From NCBI GenBank assembly GCA_041060555.1, contig JBEUDS010000004.1: DNA of 64,000 nt; one strand, 5' to 3'. Below, in pieces: positions 25,104-33,507 of the stretch. Position 1 is the stretch's first letter. Every line of letters starts with the position of its first letter. The DNA is from CAUJIW01 sp963205175. Lineage in GTDB: Bacteria > Pseudomonadota > Alphaproteobacteria > Sphingomonadales > Sphingomonadaceae. The notes beneath the pieces were generated by a model that was not told where the DNA came from, made no database searches, and saw nothing but the letters and a program-made list of their open reading frames with translations. The translations under genes and the position numbers were made by a program.

Positions 25104-26114
25104 ATGGCAGTCATGACCATCCGCGAGGCGATCCTCGACACCATCCGTGCTGAAATGGCCCGCGACGAGCGTGTCATCATGCTGGGCGAAGACATTGTCG
25201 GCGGCTCCGGCACACCGGGCGGCCGCGAGGCGATCGGCGGCATCTGGGGCACCTCCACCGGCCTGTATGCCCAGTTCGGCGAGAACCGGGTGATCGACAC
25301 CCCGATTTCCGAATCCGCCATCATCGGCGCCGCCGCCGGCGCGGCGCTTGCCGGCAAGCGGCCGATCGCCGAACTGATGTTCGCCGACTTCATCGGCGTC
25401 TGCATGGACCAGCTGATCAACCAGATCGCCAAGTTCCGCTATATGTTCGGCGGCAAGTCCCGCTGCCCGGTGGTGGTGCGGCTGGTCTATGGCGCCGGCA
25501 TGAACGCCGCCGCCCAGCACAGCCAGGCCTTCTACAACCTGCTGACCGCCATCCCCGGCCTCAAGGTGGTGATGCCGACCACGCCCGCCGACGCCAAGGG
25601 CCTGCTGACCCAGGCGATCCGCGACGACGACCCGGTGATGTTCTTCGAGCACAAGGCACTCTACCAGGTGAAGGGCGAGGTGCCCGACGGCGAGCATCTG
25701 GTGCCGTTCGGCCATGCCCGGGTCTGCCGCGAGGGCCGGGATGCCACCATCGTCGCCACTGGCCAGATGGTGCGGCTGGCCGAGAAGGCCGCCGACGCGC
25801 TGGCCAAGGACGGCATCGGCTGCGACGTGCTGGACCTGCGCACCACCAGCCCGCTGGACGAGGAGGCGATTCTCGACAGTGTCGAGCTGACCGGCCGGCT
25901 GGTGGTGGTGGACGAATGCCCGCCGCGCTGCGGCCTTGCCACCGACATCGCCGGTCTGGTCGCCAGCAAGGCGTTCGCCGCCCTGCGCGCGCCCGTCGAG
26001 ATGGTGACGCCGCCGCACACGCCGATCCCGTTCGCCCGCGAGCTGGAACGGGCGTATCTGCCGTCGGTCGACCAGGTCCGGGCGGCGGTCGTCAAGTCGC
26101 TGTCCTACCGGTAA
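25104..26114 (+). CDS. TPP-dependent 2-oxoacid/acetoin dehydrogenase E1 beta
   Basis: E1 beta subunit, 336 residues. Seen: MTIREAILDTIRAEMARDERVIMLGEDI at the start of the pyrimidine-binding domain (first part), DTPISESAIIGAAAGAAL, a central region MFGGKSRCPVVVR and QHSQAFYNLLTAIPGLKVV, and a transketolase C-terminal domain with DLRTTSPLDEEAIL. It completes the heterotetrameric E1 with the upstream alpha gene. AcoB-like proteins show the same layout. GGGGAGC is upstream of the start. Confidence 0.92.
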   Translation: MAVMTIREAILDTIRAEMARDERVIMLGEDIVGGSGTPGGREAIGGIWGTSTGLYAQFGENRVIDTPISESAIIGAAAGAALAGKRPIAELMFADFIGVCMDQLINQIAKFRYMFGGKSRCPVVVRLVYGAGMNAAAQHSQAFYNLLTAIPGLKVVMPTTPADAKGLLTQAIRDDDPVMFFEHKALYQVKGEVPDGEHLVPFGHARVCREGRDATIVATGQMVRLAEKAADALAKDGIGCDVLDLRTTSPLDEEAILDSVELTGRLVVVDECPPRCGLATDIAGLVASKAFAALRAPVEMVTPPHTPIPFARELERAYLPSVDQVRAAVVKSLSYR

Positions 26115-26136
26115 GCCAAGCGGGAGCCCCAGCACC

Positions 26137-27543
26137 ATGAGCAGCATCCGCGCATTCACCATGCCCAAGTGGGGCATCGAGATGGTGGAGGGCGTCGTCG
26201 GCGAATGGAAGATCGCCGAGGGCGAGGCCTTCACCAAGGGACAGATCATCGCGCTGATCGAATCAGACAAGATCACCAACGAGGTCGAGGCCGAGTTCGA
26301 CAGCGCCCTGCGCCGCATCGTCGCCACCGAGGGCGAGACCTATCCGGTCGGCGCGCTGCTGGCGGTATTCGCCCCGCTCGACGTGCCGCAGGCGGACATC
26401 GACGCCTTCGTCGGTGCTTTCCGCGGCCTCGATGGCAAACCGGTCGTCTCCGGCGCGGTGTCCGCGCCGGCGCCCGCCAGCCCGGCCGTCGCACCGGCGG
26501 CGGCGATTCCCGCCGATGCCCGCATCAGCCCGGCGGCGCGGGCGCTGGCGGAACGCACCGGCGTCGACGTTGGCGCCATCGCCGGCTCCGGCCGGGGGGG
26601 GCGCATCACGCTCCAGGACGTCGACCAGGCGAGCAAGCCGGCGCGGCCGGTGGGCGGCAACGGCCCGGTGTCGGTGGACGTGACCACCGCCTCGGTCGAG
26701 GGCGTCTATGCCTCGCCGATGGCCAAGCGGCTGGCGGTGCTGCACGGCGTCGAGCTTGCCGGCATCACCGGCACCGGCGCGCGCGGCCGCATCCGCAAGG
26801 CCGACGTGCTGGCGGTGATTGACGCCCGTGCGCCGGCGGCCACGCCGGCGCCGGCACCATCGGCCGGTGTCGAGGTGGTGCGGATGTCGCCGATGCGCAA
26901 GGCGATCGCCCGCCGGCTGACGGAGTCGAAGACCACCATCCCGCACTTCTACCTGCGCATGGACGTGCGGATGGACGCGCTGCTGGCGCTGCGCGAGCGG
27001 GTCAACATGCTGCGCGGCACCCGCTGCAGCATCAACGACTATCTGGTGCGGGCGGTGGCGCTGGCGCTCAGGCAGTGCCCGGACGTCAACATCCAGGTCC
27101 ATGGCGACGAGATCCACCGCCTGCCGCACGCCGACATCGCCGTCGCGGTGGCCACCGACAAGGGTCTGCTGACGCCGATCGTGCGCGCCGCCGACACCAA
27201 GACGGTGACGCAGATCGCCGAGGAGGTGCGGGCGCTGGCCGCCCGCGCCCGCGATGGCAAGCTGCAGCCGGCGGAGTTCGAGGGCGGCAGCTTCTCGCTG
27301 TCCAATCTCGGCATGTTCGGCATCGACCAGTTCGACGCCATCATCAATCCGCCCCAGGGCGCCATCCTCGCGGTGGGCGCCACCCGGCGGACGCCGATCG
27401 AGACCGGCTACGCGCTGGCCTTCGCCTCGATGCTCAGCCTGTCGCTGTCGTGCGATCACCGGGCCATCGACGGCGCGGTGGGCGCCCAGTTCATGAGCGT
27501 GCTGCGTGGCCTGATCGAGAAGCCCGACAGGCTGGCCGACTGA
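26137..27543 (+). CDS. Dihydrolipoamide acyltransferase (E2) with two E3-binding domains
   Basis: E2 core of the complex, 468 residues. Order: lipoyl domain (1-78, lipoyl-Lys K45 in ESDKITNEV), Ala/Pro linker, peripheral-subunit-binding domain 1 (about 128-163, ARISPAARALAERTG...GSGRGGRI), linker, a second such domain (about 190-226, YASPMAKRLAVLHG...GTGARGRI), Ala/Pro linker, and the catalytic acyltransferase domain (about 247-468) with active-site H441 in CDHRAIDG. Two subunit-binding domains in one E2 are unusual; one is the norm. No E3 (lipoamide dehydrogenase) gene is in the operon, so E3 is shared. MPKWGIEMVEG at the start resembles acetoin-dehydrogenase E2. A G8 tract lies at 26594-26601 in domain 1. 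Confidence 0.92.
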   Translation: MSSIRAFTMPKWGIEMVEGVVGEWKIAEGEAFTKGQIIALIESDKITNEVEAEFDSALRRIVATEGETYPVGALLAVFAPLDVPQADIDAFVGAFRGLDGKPVVSGAVSAPAPASPAVAPAAAIPADARISPAARALAERTGVDVGAIAGSGRGGRITLQDVDQASKPARPVGGNGPVSVDVTTASVEGVYASPMAKRLAVLHGVELAGITGTGARGRIRKADVLAVIDARAPAATPAPAPSAGVEVVRMSPMRKAIARRLTESKTTIPHFYLRMDVRMDALLALRERVNMLRGTRCSINDYLVRAVALALRQCPDVNIQVHGDEIHRLPHADIAVAVATDKGLLTPIVRAADTKTVTQIAEEVRALAARARDGKLQPAEFEGGSFSLSNLGMFGIDQFDAIINPPQGAILAVGATRRTPIETGYALAFASMLSLSLSCDHRAIDGAVGAQFMSVLRGLIEKPDRLAD

Positions 27544-27548
27544 TCCGG

Positions 27549-27565
27549 TTGGCCGGGTCGGCCGA
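27549..27565. terminator. Small hairpin between E2 and putA
   Basis: TTGGCC / GGCCGA (6 bp, one G-U pair) with a 5-base loop in the 24-bp gap between convergent genes. It has no T-run and could arise by chance. Confidence 0.25.
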
Positions 27566-27567
27566 GG

Positions 27568-30500
27568 TCAGGCCGCCTCCTCGCGCAGGGTGAGCAGGCT
27601 GGCGTTGCCGCCGGCCGACGTGGTGTCGGTCGAGACCGTCCGCTCGGTGGCGAAGCGCAGCAGATAGTGCGGGCCGCCGGCCTTGGGGCCGGTGCCCGAC
27701 AGGCCTTCGCCGCCGAATGGCTGGACGCCGACCACGGCGCCGATCATCGAGCGGTTGACGTAGAGGTTGCCGACATGGGCGCTTCGGCGCACCGTCTCGG
27801 CGACGCTCGCCAGGCGGCTGTGCAGACCCATGGTGAGGCCGTAGCCGCGGGCGTTGATGCGGGCGACCAGCGACTCCAGTTCGCCGGCCTTCCAGGTGAC
27901 GACGTGCAGCACGGGGCCGAAGATTTCCTCGCCCAGCTGCTCGACCGAGTCGAGTCGCAGCGCCACCGGCCCGACGAAATGGCCGCGCGCGGCGTCCTCG
28001 CCGGGGGTGAGCCCGAACAGCCGCCGGTCGGCGAATCGCTCGACGTGGGCCTCGATCCTGGCCCGCGCCGCGGCGTCGATCACCGGGCCGACATCGGTCG
28101 ACAGCATGCCGGGGTCGCCCAGCCGCAGCTCGGCGACGGCGCCGGCCAGCATGTCGAGAATACGCGGCGCGACATCCTCCTGCAGGCATAGCAGCCGCAG
28201 CGCCGAGCAGCGCTGGCCGGCGCTCTGGAAGGCGGAGACGATGACATCCGCCACCACCTGTTCCGGCAGGGCGGTGGAATCGACGATCATGGCGTTCAAG
28301 CCGCCGGTCTCGGCGATCAGCGGCACGATCGGCCGGGACTCATCCTCCAGCAGGGTGCGGGCGATGCGCCGGGCGGTGGCGGTGGAGCCGGTGAAGGCGA
28401 CACCCATCACGCGCGGGTCGGCGGTCAGCGCCTGGCCGACCTCGGGGCCGCCGGGCAGCAGGTGGAAGACGTCGGCCGGCACGCCGGCCTCCAGGATCAG
28501 GCGCGCGGCATGGGCGGCGATCAGCGGCGTCTGCGGCGCCGGCTTCGCCACCACCGCGTTGCCGGCCACCAGGGCGGCCGTCACCTGGCCGAGAAAGATC
28601 GCCAGCGGGAAGTTCCACGGGCTGACGCAGGCGAACACGCCGCGCCCGGCAAGATGCAGCTCGTTGCGTTCGCCGGTCGGGCCGGGCAGTGGCAGCGGGA
28701 CGAACTGCCGGCGGGCCTGGGCGGCGTAGTAGCGGCAGAAGTCCACCGCCTCGCGCACTTCGGCCAGGGCATCGGGGATGCTCTTGCCCGCTTCGCGCAC
28801 GGCGATCGCCATCAGCGCCACCTGGTCGCGTTCCAGCAGGTCGGCCAGCCGGTCGAGGCAGGCGGCACGCTCGGCCACCGGTCGCGCCGACCAGACGGGC
28901 GCGGCGCCGGCCGCCAGCGTGATGGCGTGGCCGACATCGGCGATGGTGGCGGGGATGACATAGCCCACCACACGGTCGGTGTCCGCCGGGTCACGCACCG
29001 GCACCTGCACGCCGTTGATGGTGTGGCCGCCGATGACCGGCGCCGCCAGTGGCTGATGCGCCCACACCGCCCGCATGCCGGCCATCAGCGCCTCGACGGT
29101 CGGGGTATCGGACAGGTCAAGGCCGGCCGAATTGGCGCGCTCGCCGCCGAACAGGGCGCGTGGGGCAGGGATGGCGGGGTGGGGCGCGCGGCCGGCCGCC
29201 TCGATGCTCTCAACGGGGTCTTTCATCAGCTCATCCTCGGAAACGCGGGCGTCGGCCAGCTGGTACACGAAGCTTGAATTGGCGCCATTTTCCAGCAGCC
29301 GGCGCACGAGATAGGCCAGCAGATCACGGTGCCCGCCCACCGGCGCGTAGATGCGCGCGGCATAGCCTTGGGCGATCAGGCCGTCGTACAGACCCGGTCC
29401 CATGCCGTGCAGGCGCTGGAACTCGAAATCGCGGCGGTCGCCGGCGCAGGCGAGCACGGACGCCACGGTCAGGGCGTTGTGGGTGGCGAAGGCCGGATAG
29501 AGGTGGCGCTTGGCCAGCATCGCGCGGGCACAGGCGAGGTAGGAAACATCGGTGGCCGCCTTGCGGGTGAACACCGGGTAATCGCTCAGGCCGCGCTCCT
29601 GCGCCCGCTTGATCTCGGCATCCCAGTAGGCGCCCTTGACCAGCCGGGTGGTCAGCCGGCGGCCGGTCGCCGCCGCCAGCGCGTCGGCCCAGTCGATCAC
29701 GGCGCTGGCGCGTTTCTGGTAGGCCTGGATCGCCATGCCGAGACCGTCCCAGCCGGCGACCCGCGGCGAGCGGGCGACGGCGGCGATGATGTCGAGCGAC
29801 ATCTCCAGTCGGTCGGCTTCCTCGGCGTCGATGGTCAGCCCGATGCCGGCGTCGCGGGCGGCGACCGCCAGCTGCAGCACCTGGTCGACAAGCTCGGGCA
29901 CGCAGCGGTCGGCCTGGGCCGTCTCGTAGCGCGGGTGCAGCGCCGAGAGCTTCACCGAGACCGTGTCGCGGGCCCAGATGTCGGCGGCGGGGTCGGCGGC
30001 GTCGCCGACGGCGGTGATGGCCGCGAGGTACGCCTCGAAGTAGCGGCCGGCATCGGCACGGGTGCGGGCGGACTCACCCAGCATGTCGAAGCTGTGGCGG
30101 AACGGGCGATGGTCGTTGCCGGCCGCGCGCTTGAGCGCTTCCTCGATGGTGCGGCCCATGACGAACTGCTCGCCCATCACCCGCATCGCGGCGGCGACGC
30201 CGGCGCGCACGAACGGCTCGCTTGTGCGCGCGATCAGGCGTTTGAGCACGCCGGCCTGCGTGTCGGCGCGCACCAGTGCCTGGGTCAGCACCAGACCGAT
30301 GGTGGCGCTGTTGACCAGCGCCGAGTCCGACCGACCCTTGTGCGCCGCCCAGTCGGCGCCGCCCAGTTTGTCGCGAATCAGATCGTCGGCGGTCGCGCTG
30401 TCGGGCACCCGCAGATACGCCTCCGCCAGCGACAGCAGCGCCACGCCCTCGTCGGTGTCGAGGCGGTACTGCTGCAGGAAACGGTCGATCAGGCCGCCGC

Positions 30501-30684
30501 GCGCGCCGTCCCGCACCGCGCCGATCAGATGGCGTGCCCGCGCCGTCCGAGCCGGTCGCTCCTCCGGTGTCGGCCGGGCGGCCGGCAGCAGGCGGGCGAG
30601 CACGTCGGGTTCGGGCGCGCGGTACAGCGGCGACAGGCGATTGCGACAGGCCGACAACAGGCTGGCGGACATCAGGAACTCCAT
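27568..30684 (-). CDS. putA: Bifunctional proline dehydrogenase / L-glutamate gamma-semialdehyde dehydrogenase
   Basis: Oxidises proline to glutamate in two coupled steps (FAD proline dehydrogenase, then NAD+ aldehyde dehydrogenase). The protein is about 1038 residues and lacks the N-terminal ribbon-helix-helix repressor domain of the 1320-residue E. coli PutA, so it cannot self-repress. Seen: PRODH core with LTIDAEEADRLEMSLDII, RLVKGAYWDAEIKRAQERG and FATHNALTVA; ALDH core with SPWNFPLAIFLGQV, the catalytic Glu in IAETGGLNAMIVDS and Cys in SAGQRCSALRLL. I chose ATG 30684; a second ATG at 30672 has GGAG close upstream and is equally possible. Regulation is probably by the divergent Lrp-type gene. 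Confidence 0.95.
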   Translation of the reverse strand: MEFLMSASLLSACRNRLSPLYRAPEPDVLARLLPAARPTPEERPARTARARHLIGAVRDGARGGLIDRFLQQYRLDTDEGVALLSLAEAYLRVPDSATADDLIRDKLGGADWAAHKGRSDSALVNSATIGLVLTQALVRADTQAGVLKRLIARTSEPFVRAGVAAAMRVMGEQFVMGRTIEEALKRAAGNDHRPFRHSFDMLGESARTRADAGRYFEAYLAAITAVGDAADPAADIWARDTVSVKLSALHPRYETAQADRCVPELVDQVLQLAVAARDAGIGLTIDAEEADRLEMSLDIIAAVARSPRVAGWDGLGMAIQAYQKRASAVIDWADALAAATGRRLTTRLVKGAYWDAEIKRAQERGLSDYPVFTRKAATDVSYLACARAMLAKRHLYPAFATHNALTVASVLACAGDRRDFEFQRLHGMGPGLYDGLIAQGYAARIYAPVGGHRDLLAYLVRRLLENGANSSFVYQLADARVSEDELMKDPVESIEAAGRAPHPAIPAPRALFGGERANSAGLDLSDTPTVEALMAGMRAVWAHQPLAAPVIGGHTINGVQVPVRDPADTDRVVGYVIPATIADVGHAITLAAGAAPVWSARPVAERAACLDRLADLLERDQVALMAIAVREAGKSIPDALAEVREAVDFCRYYAAQARRQFVPLPLPGPTGERNELHLAGRGVFACVSPWNFPLAIFLGQVTAALVAGNAVVAKPAPQTPLIAAHAARLILEAGVPADVFHLLPGGPEVGQALTADPRVMGVAFTGSTATARRIARTLLEDESRPIVPLIAETGGLNAMIVDSTALPEQVVADVIVSAFQSAGQRCSALRLLCLQEDVAPRILDMLAGAVAELRLGDPGMLSTDVGPVIDAAARARIEAHVERFADRRLFGLTPGEDAARGHFVGPVALRLDSVEQLGEEIFGPVLHVVTWKAGELESLVARINARGYGLTMGLHSRLASVAETVRRSAHVGNLYVNRSMIGAVVGVQPFGGEGLSGTGPKAGGPHYLLRFATERTVSTDTTSAGGNASLLTLREEAA

Positions 30685-30764
30685 GGCCGAATGAAATTCC
30701 TTATCGCGCCAATTCAGCCGAATGTGCGTTGTTTGTTGATTTATATTGAAGAATATTAGTCGAC

Positions 30765-30778
30765 AAAATCGCGATTTT
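30765..30778. promoter_or_regulatory. 14-bp perfect palindrome upstream of the putA regulator
   Basis: AAAATCGCGATTTT is perfectly symmetric and lies 16 bp upstream of the regulator start and about 80 bp upstream of putA, in an AT-rich divergent promoter region that also contains TATATT (30742-30747). It is a good candidate operator for the Lrp-type regulator. Confidence 0.45.
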
Positions 30779-30793
30779 CTGGAGAATGTTCGG

Positions 30794-31246
30794 ATGGATG
30801 ACATTGATCGTCGCCTGCTGCGCGATCTGCAGCTCAACGGCCGCATCACCAACCAGGAACTGGCCAGCCGCAACCACCTGTCGCCGGCGGCCTGCCATGA
30901 TCGGGTGCGCCGGCTGAAGGAGCAGGGCTATATCACCGGCTACGCGGCGCTGCTGGACGCGACCAAGCTGGAGCGGTCGCTGATGATCTTCGTCGAGATC
31001 GTGCTCGACCGCACCACGGCGGACGTGTTCGACGACTTCGCCGCCGCCGTGCGCCGGATGCCGGACGTGCTGGAGTGCCACATGGTGGCCGGCGGGTTTG
31101 ATTATCTGGTCAAGGCGCGGGTCAAGGACATGGAGGCCTACCGCCGCTTTCTCGGCGATACGCTGGTGCGGCTGCCCGGCGTACGGGAAACCCGGACCTA
31201 TGCCGTGCTGGAGGAAGTGAAGAACAGCCTGGCCATTCCGATCTGA
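30794..31246 (+). CDS. Lrp/AsnC family regulator, PutR-like
   Basis: A 150-residue regulator: N-terminal helix-turn-helix (MDDIDRRLLRDLQLNGRITN, then NHLSPAACHDRVRRLKEQGYI) and C-terminal RAM domain (SLMIFVEIVLDRTTADVFDD, then CHMVAGGFDYLVKARVKD). The ATG at 30794 follows GGAG (30781) with 9-base spacing; an upstream in-frame start reads through the palindrome region and is unlikely. It is divergent from putA, matching PutR of Agrobacterium and Rhodobacter, an Lrp-type proline-responsive activator. The link to proline is by position. Confidence 0.92.
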   Translation: MDDIDRRLLRDLQLNGRITNQELASRNHLSPAACHDRVRRLKEQGYITGYAALLDATKLERSLMIFVEIVLDRTTADVFDDFAAAVRRMPDVLECHMVAGGFDYLVKARVKDMEAYRRFLGDTLVRLPGVRETRTYAVLEEVKNSLAIPI

Positions 31247-31252
31247 AGCCGC

Positions 31253-31287
31253 GCGCCGATCCTGGTACGCGCCGGCCCGATCGGCGC
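31253..31287. terminator. 9-bp inverted repeat between convergent genes
   Basis: GCGCCGATC / GATCGGCGC is a perfect 9-bp stem with a 17-base loop, between the PutR-like gene and the GGDEF-EAL gene. It has no T-run. Its length makes a two-way terminator credible. Confidence 0.5.
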
Positions 31288-31312
31288 AGCACTGGCGGAT
31301 CAGGCTCGGCTG

Positions 31313-33301
31313 TCAGGCGCGGCGTTTGTGACGGCTGGTGCCTCGGGCATTGTCGTGCAGCTGCCGCAGCATCGCCGGCACGTCCGCCGCCGGCTGAGGG
31401 CGGGCGTAATAATAGCCCTGCGCCATGGTACAGCCGATGTCGCGCAGCGTATTGGCGTCCTCGATCGTCTCCACGCCCTCGGCCAGGGTCGGCAGGCCGA
31501 GGCTGCGGCCCAGACCGACGATGGAGCGGACGATGGTGGCGCTCTGCGCCTGCTCCCTCATGGTCTTGATGAAGGAGCGGTCGATCTTGATCTTGTCGAA
31601 CGGCAATTCCGCCAGGTGGCTGAGGCTGGAGTAGCCGGTGCCGAAATCATCCAGCGCCAGCTTGACGCCCTGGTTGCGCAGCGACTGGATGATGTATTTC
31701 GCGGTGCCGAGGTCGGAGACCAGCGCGTTCTCGGTGATCTCGACTTCCAGGCGATGAGGCTGGAAGCCGGTTTCCGTCAGCAGCGCGAGGATTTTCTCGG
31801 CCAGCCAGGGGTCGTGCAGCTGGCGCTGGGAAACATTGATGGCGATGGTGAGTGCCTGATCCCAGTTGTGGCTGTGCTCCAGCGCCGCGCGTGTCACGGC
31901 GAACGTCAACTCGCCGATCAGGCCACTCTCCTCCGCCACCGGTATGAAGGTGTCGGGTGGAATCAGGCCCCGCGTCGGGTGCAGCCAGCGGGCCAGCACC
32001 TCGAAACCCACCACCGTATCGGTGGCGAGGTCGACCAGCGGCTGGAAATAGGGGACGATCTGACCATCGACGATGGCTTGCCGCAGTTCGCTTTGCAGCA
32101 GGCCGCGTTCGCGGATCTCGGCGTCCATCTGGCCCTGGAAGCAGCGGACGTTGCCCCGGCTCTCGATCTTGGCCCGGACCAGGGCGACGTCGGCCTTGCG
32201 CAGCAGATCGTTGGCATCGGTCGAGTCCGTGGGCGTCATCGCGACACCGGCGGTGGCGCCGACCTCGATGATATGGCCATCGACCGTCATCGGCACTGAA
32301 ATGGCGTTGATCAGGCGGCGGGCCGCGCGCATCGGCGCTTCGGGGTTGTCACCGCAGTAGACGGCGATGGCGAATTCGTCGGCGCCGAGGCGGGCGGCGA
32401 TCTCGTCGTTGCGGACCGTGGCGGCAATACGCTGGCCGATGAATTTCAGCACGCCGTCGCCCACCGCATGGCCGTACTGATCGTTGATCGGTCGCAGCCG
32501 GTCGATGTCGAGCAGGATGAGGGCGGCCTGCTCCCCGGTGCGCTGGCACCGGGCGATCATCTGTTCGAGCTCCTCCGCCAGGCGCGTCCGGTTCAGCAGC
32601 CCGGTCAGTGCGTCCTGGTTCGCCAGGGTCTCGATCTGGGCGGTGGCCTGTTCATAATCGACAACGGTACGGCCAAGATCGGTGGTCAGCCGGCGCCACA
32701 GGAAGGCGAATAGCAGCAGGCCCGCGCCCACCGCGATCGTCTGCAGCAGGTTGGCCTCGCGCTGCGCCGTTGCGGCCTGGGCGCGGGCGTGATCGTCAAT
32801 GGCGGCGCGGAACTGGCGTGACGCCTGTTCCAGCTGTTTTTTCGCGGAGAGATAGGCATCGCCCTCCAGCATCGAGCGGGCTTCGTCGCGCGCGCCGCGG
32901 GCGCCCAGCGACAGCGCCTCCCGCTCCAGCCGGACCAGTGAACCGTTGGCCTCGGTGATGGCGGCATTGAACCGCCGGCCGATCGATGGTGGTGCCAGCG
33001 CGATCGCCTGATCGATGGTCTGGCGCATGATCGGCAGGTTGGCCTCGTAGCGCAACTGCCAGCGCCGTTCGCCGGTTTCCGCCGCCAGCTTGGCGGTGAG
33101 CGTCAGCCGTTCGTCGATCAGCAGTATCTTGCGCCCGAGATCGGCGGCATCGCGGGCGTGCACCATGGCCTCGCCATAGGAACGCTGGAACGCCACACGC
33201 TCGCCCAGCAGCGTCGCGATGACCGCGCACGCGCCCAGCAGCGACGCCAGCACGATACGCTTGGCGGTCTGGGCTGCCTGCAGGGCGCTGGGCTGGTTCA
33301 T
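31313..33301 (-). CDS. Membrane GGDEF-EAL protein, likely c-di-GMP phosphodiesterase
   Basis: A 662-residue inner-membrane signalling protein. Two membrane spans (about 15-34 and 186-203) enclose a periplasmic helical sensor of about 150 residues. The GGDEF domain (about 225-385) has its signature changed to GADEF (306-310), so diguanylate cyclase activity is doubtful. The EAL domain (about 402-645) keeps the catalytic residues: EVLAR in place of EALxR (E434), the Asn in INVSQRQL, the Glu in EITEN, LDDFGTGYSSL, IKIDRSF, AEGVET and the Gln in AQGYYYARP. Most likely it degrades c-di-GMP, with GADEF possibly acting as a GTP sensor. The sensory input is unknown; the gene stands alone. Confidence 0.92.
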   Translation of the reverse strand: MNQPSALQAAQTAKRIVLASLLGACAVIATLLGERVAFQRSYGEAMVHARDAADLGRKILLIDERLTLTAKLAAETGERRWQLRYEANLPIMRQTIDQAIALAPPSIGRRFNAAITEANGSLVRLEREALSLGARGARDEARSMLEGDAYLSAKKQLEQASRQFRAAIDDHARAQAATAQREANLLQTIAVGAGLLLFAFLWRRLTTDLGRTVVDYEQATAQIETLANQDALTGLLNRTRLAEELEQMIARCQRTGEQAALILLDIDRLRPINDQYGHAVGDGVLKFIGQRIAATVRNDEIAARLGADEFAIAVYCGDNPEAPMRAARRLINAISVPMTVDGHIIEVGATAGVAMTPTDSTDANDLLRKADVALVRAKIESRGNVRCFQGQMDAEIRERGLLQSELRQAIVDGQIVPYFQPLVDLATDTVVGFEVLARWLHPTRGLIPPDTFIPVAEESGLIGELTFAVTRAALEHSHNWDQALTIAINVSQRQLHDPWLAEKILALLTETGFQPHRLEVEITENALVSDLGTAKYIIQSLRNQGVKLALDDFGTGYSSLSHLAELPFDKIKIDRSFIKTMREQAQSATIVRSIVGLGRSLGLPTLAEGVETIEDANTLRDIGCTMAQGYYYARPQPAADVPAMLRQLHDNARGTSRHKRRA

Positions 33302-33329
33302 AGAGGCATCGTCCGTTGTTCCCCTCGAA

Positions 33330-33344
33330 TCGCGGTGACCGCGA
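33330..33344. promoter_or_regulatory. 15-bp odd palindrome upstream of the GGDEF-EAL gene
   Basis: TCGCGGTGACCGCGA has perfect 7-bp arms around one base, 29-43 bp upstream of the GGDEF-EAL start and about 165 bp before the AMP-phosphorylase-like gene. It is a possible operator in the divergent gap (33302-33507), where I see no clear promoter. Confidence 0.3.
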
Positions 33345-33507
33345 CCTCCAGAAAGACTAGGGACGCTGTATTAACGAGACTTAAAGGACGCACGCCGTGC
33401 CGCACGCCGGGTCGGCAACGGGTTGGCAGCGGGCGTCGATGGCGCCATAGAAGCCGGCCAGCCGCCGGTTGGCGCGGCACAGGATCCAGCGGGGAGCAGC
33501 AATCATC

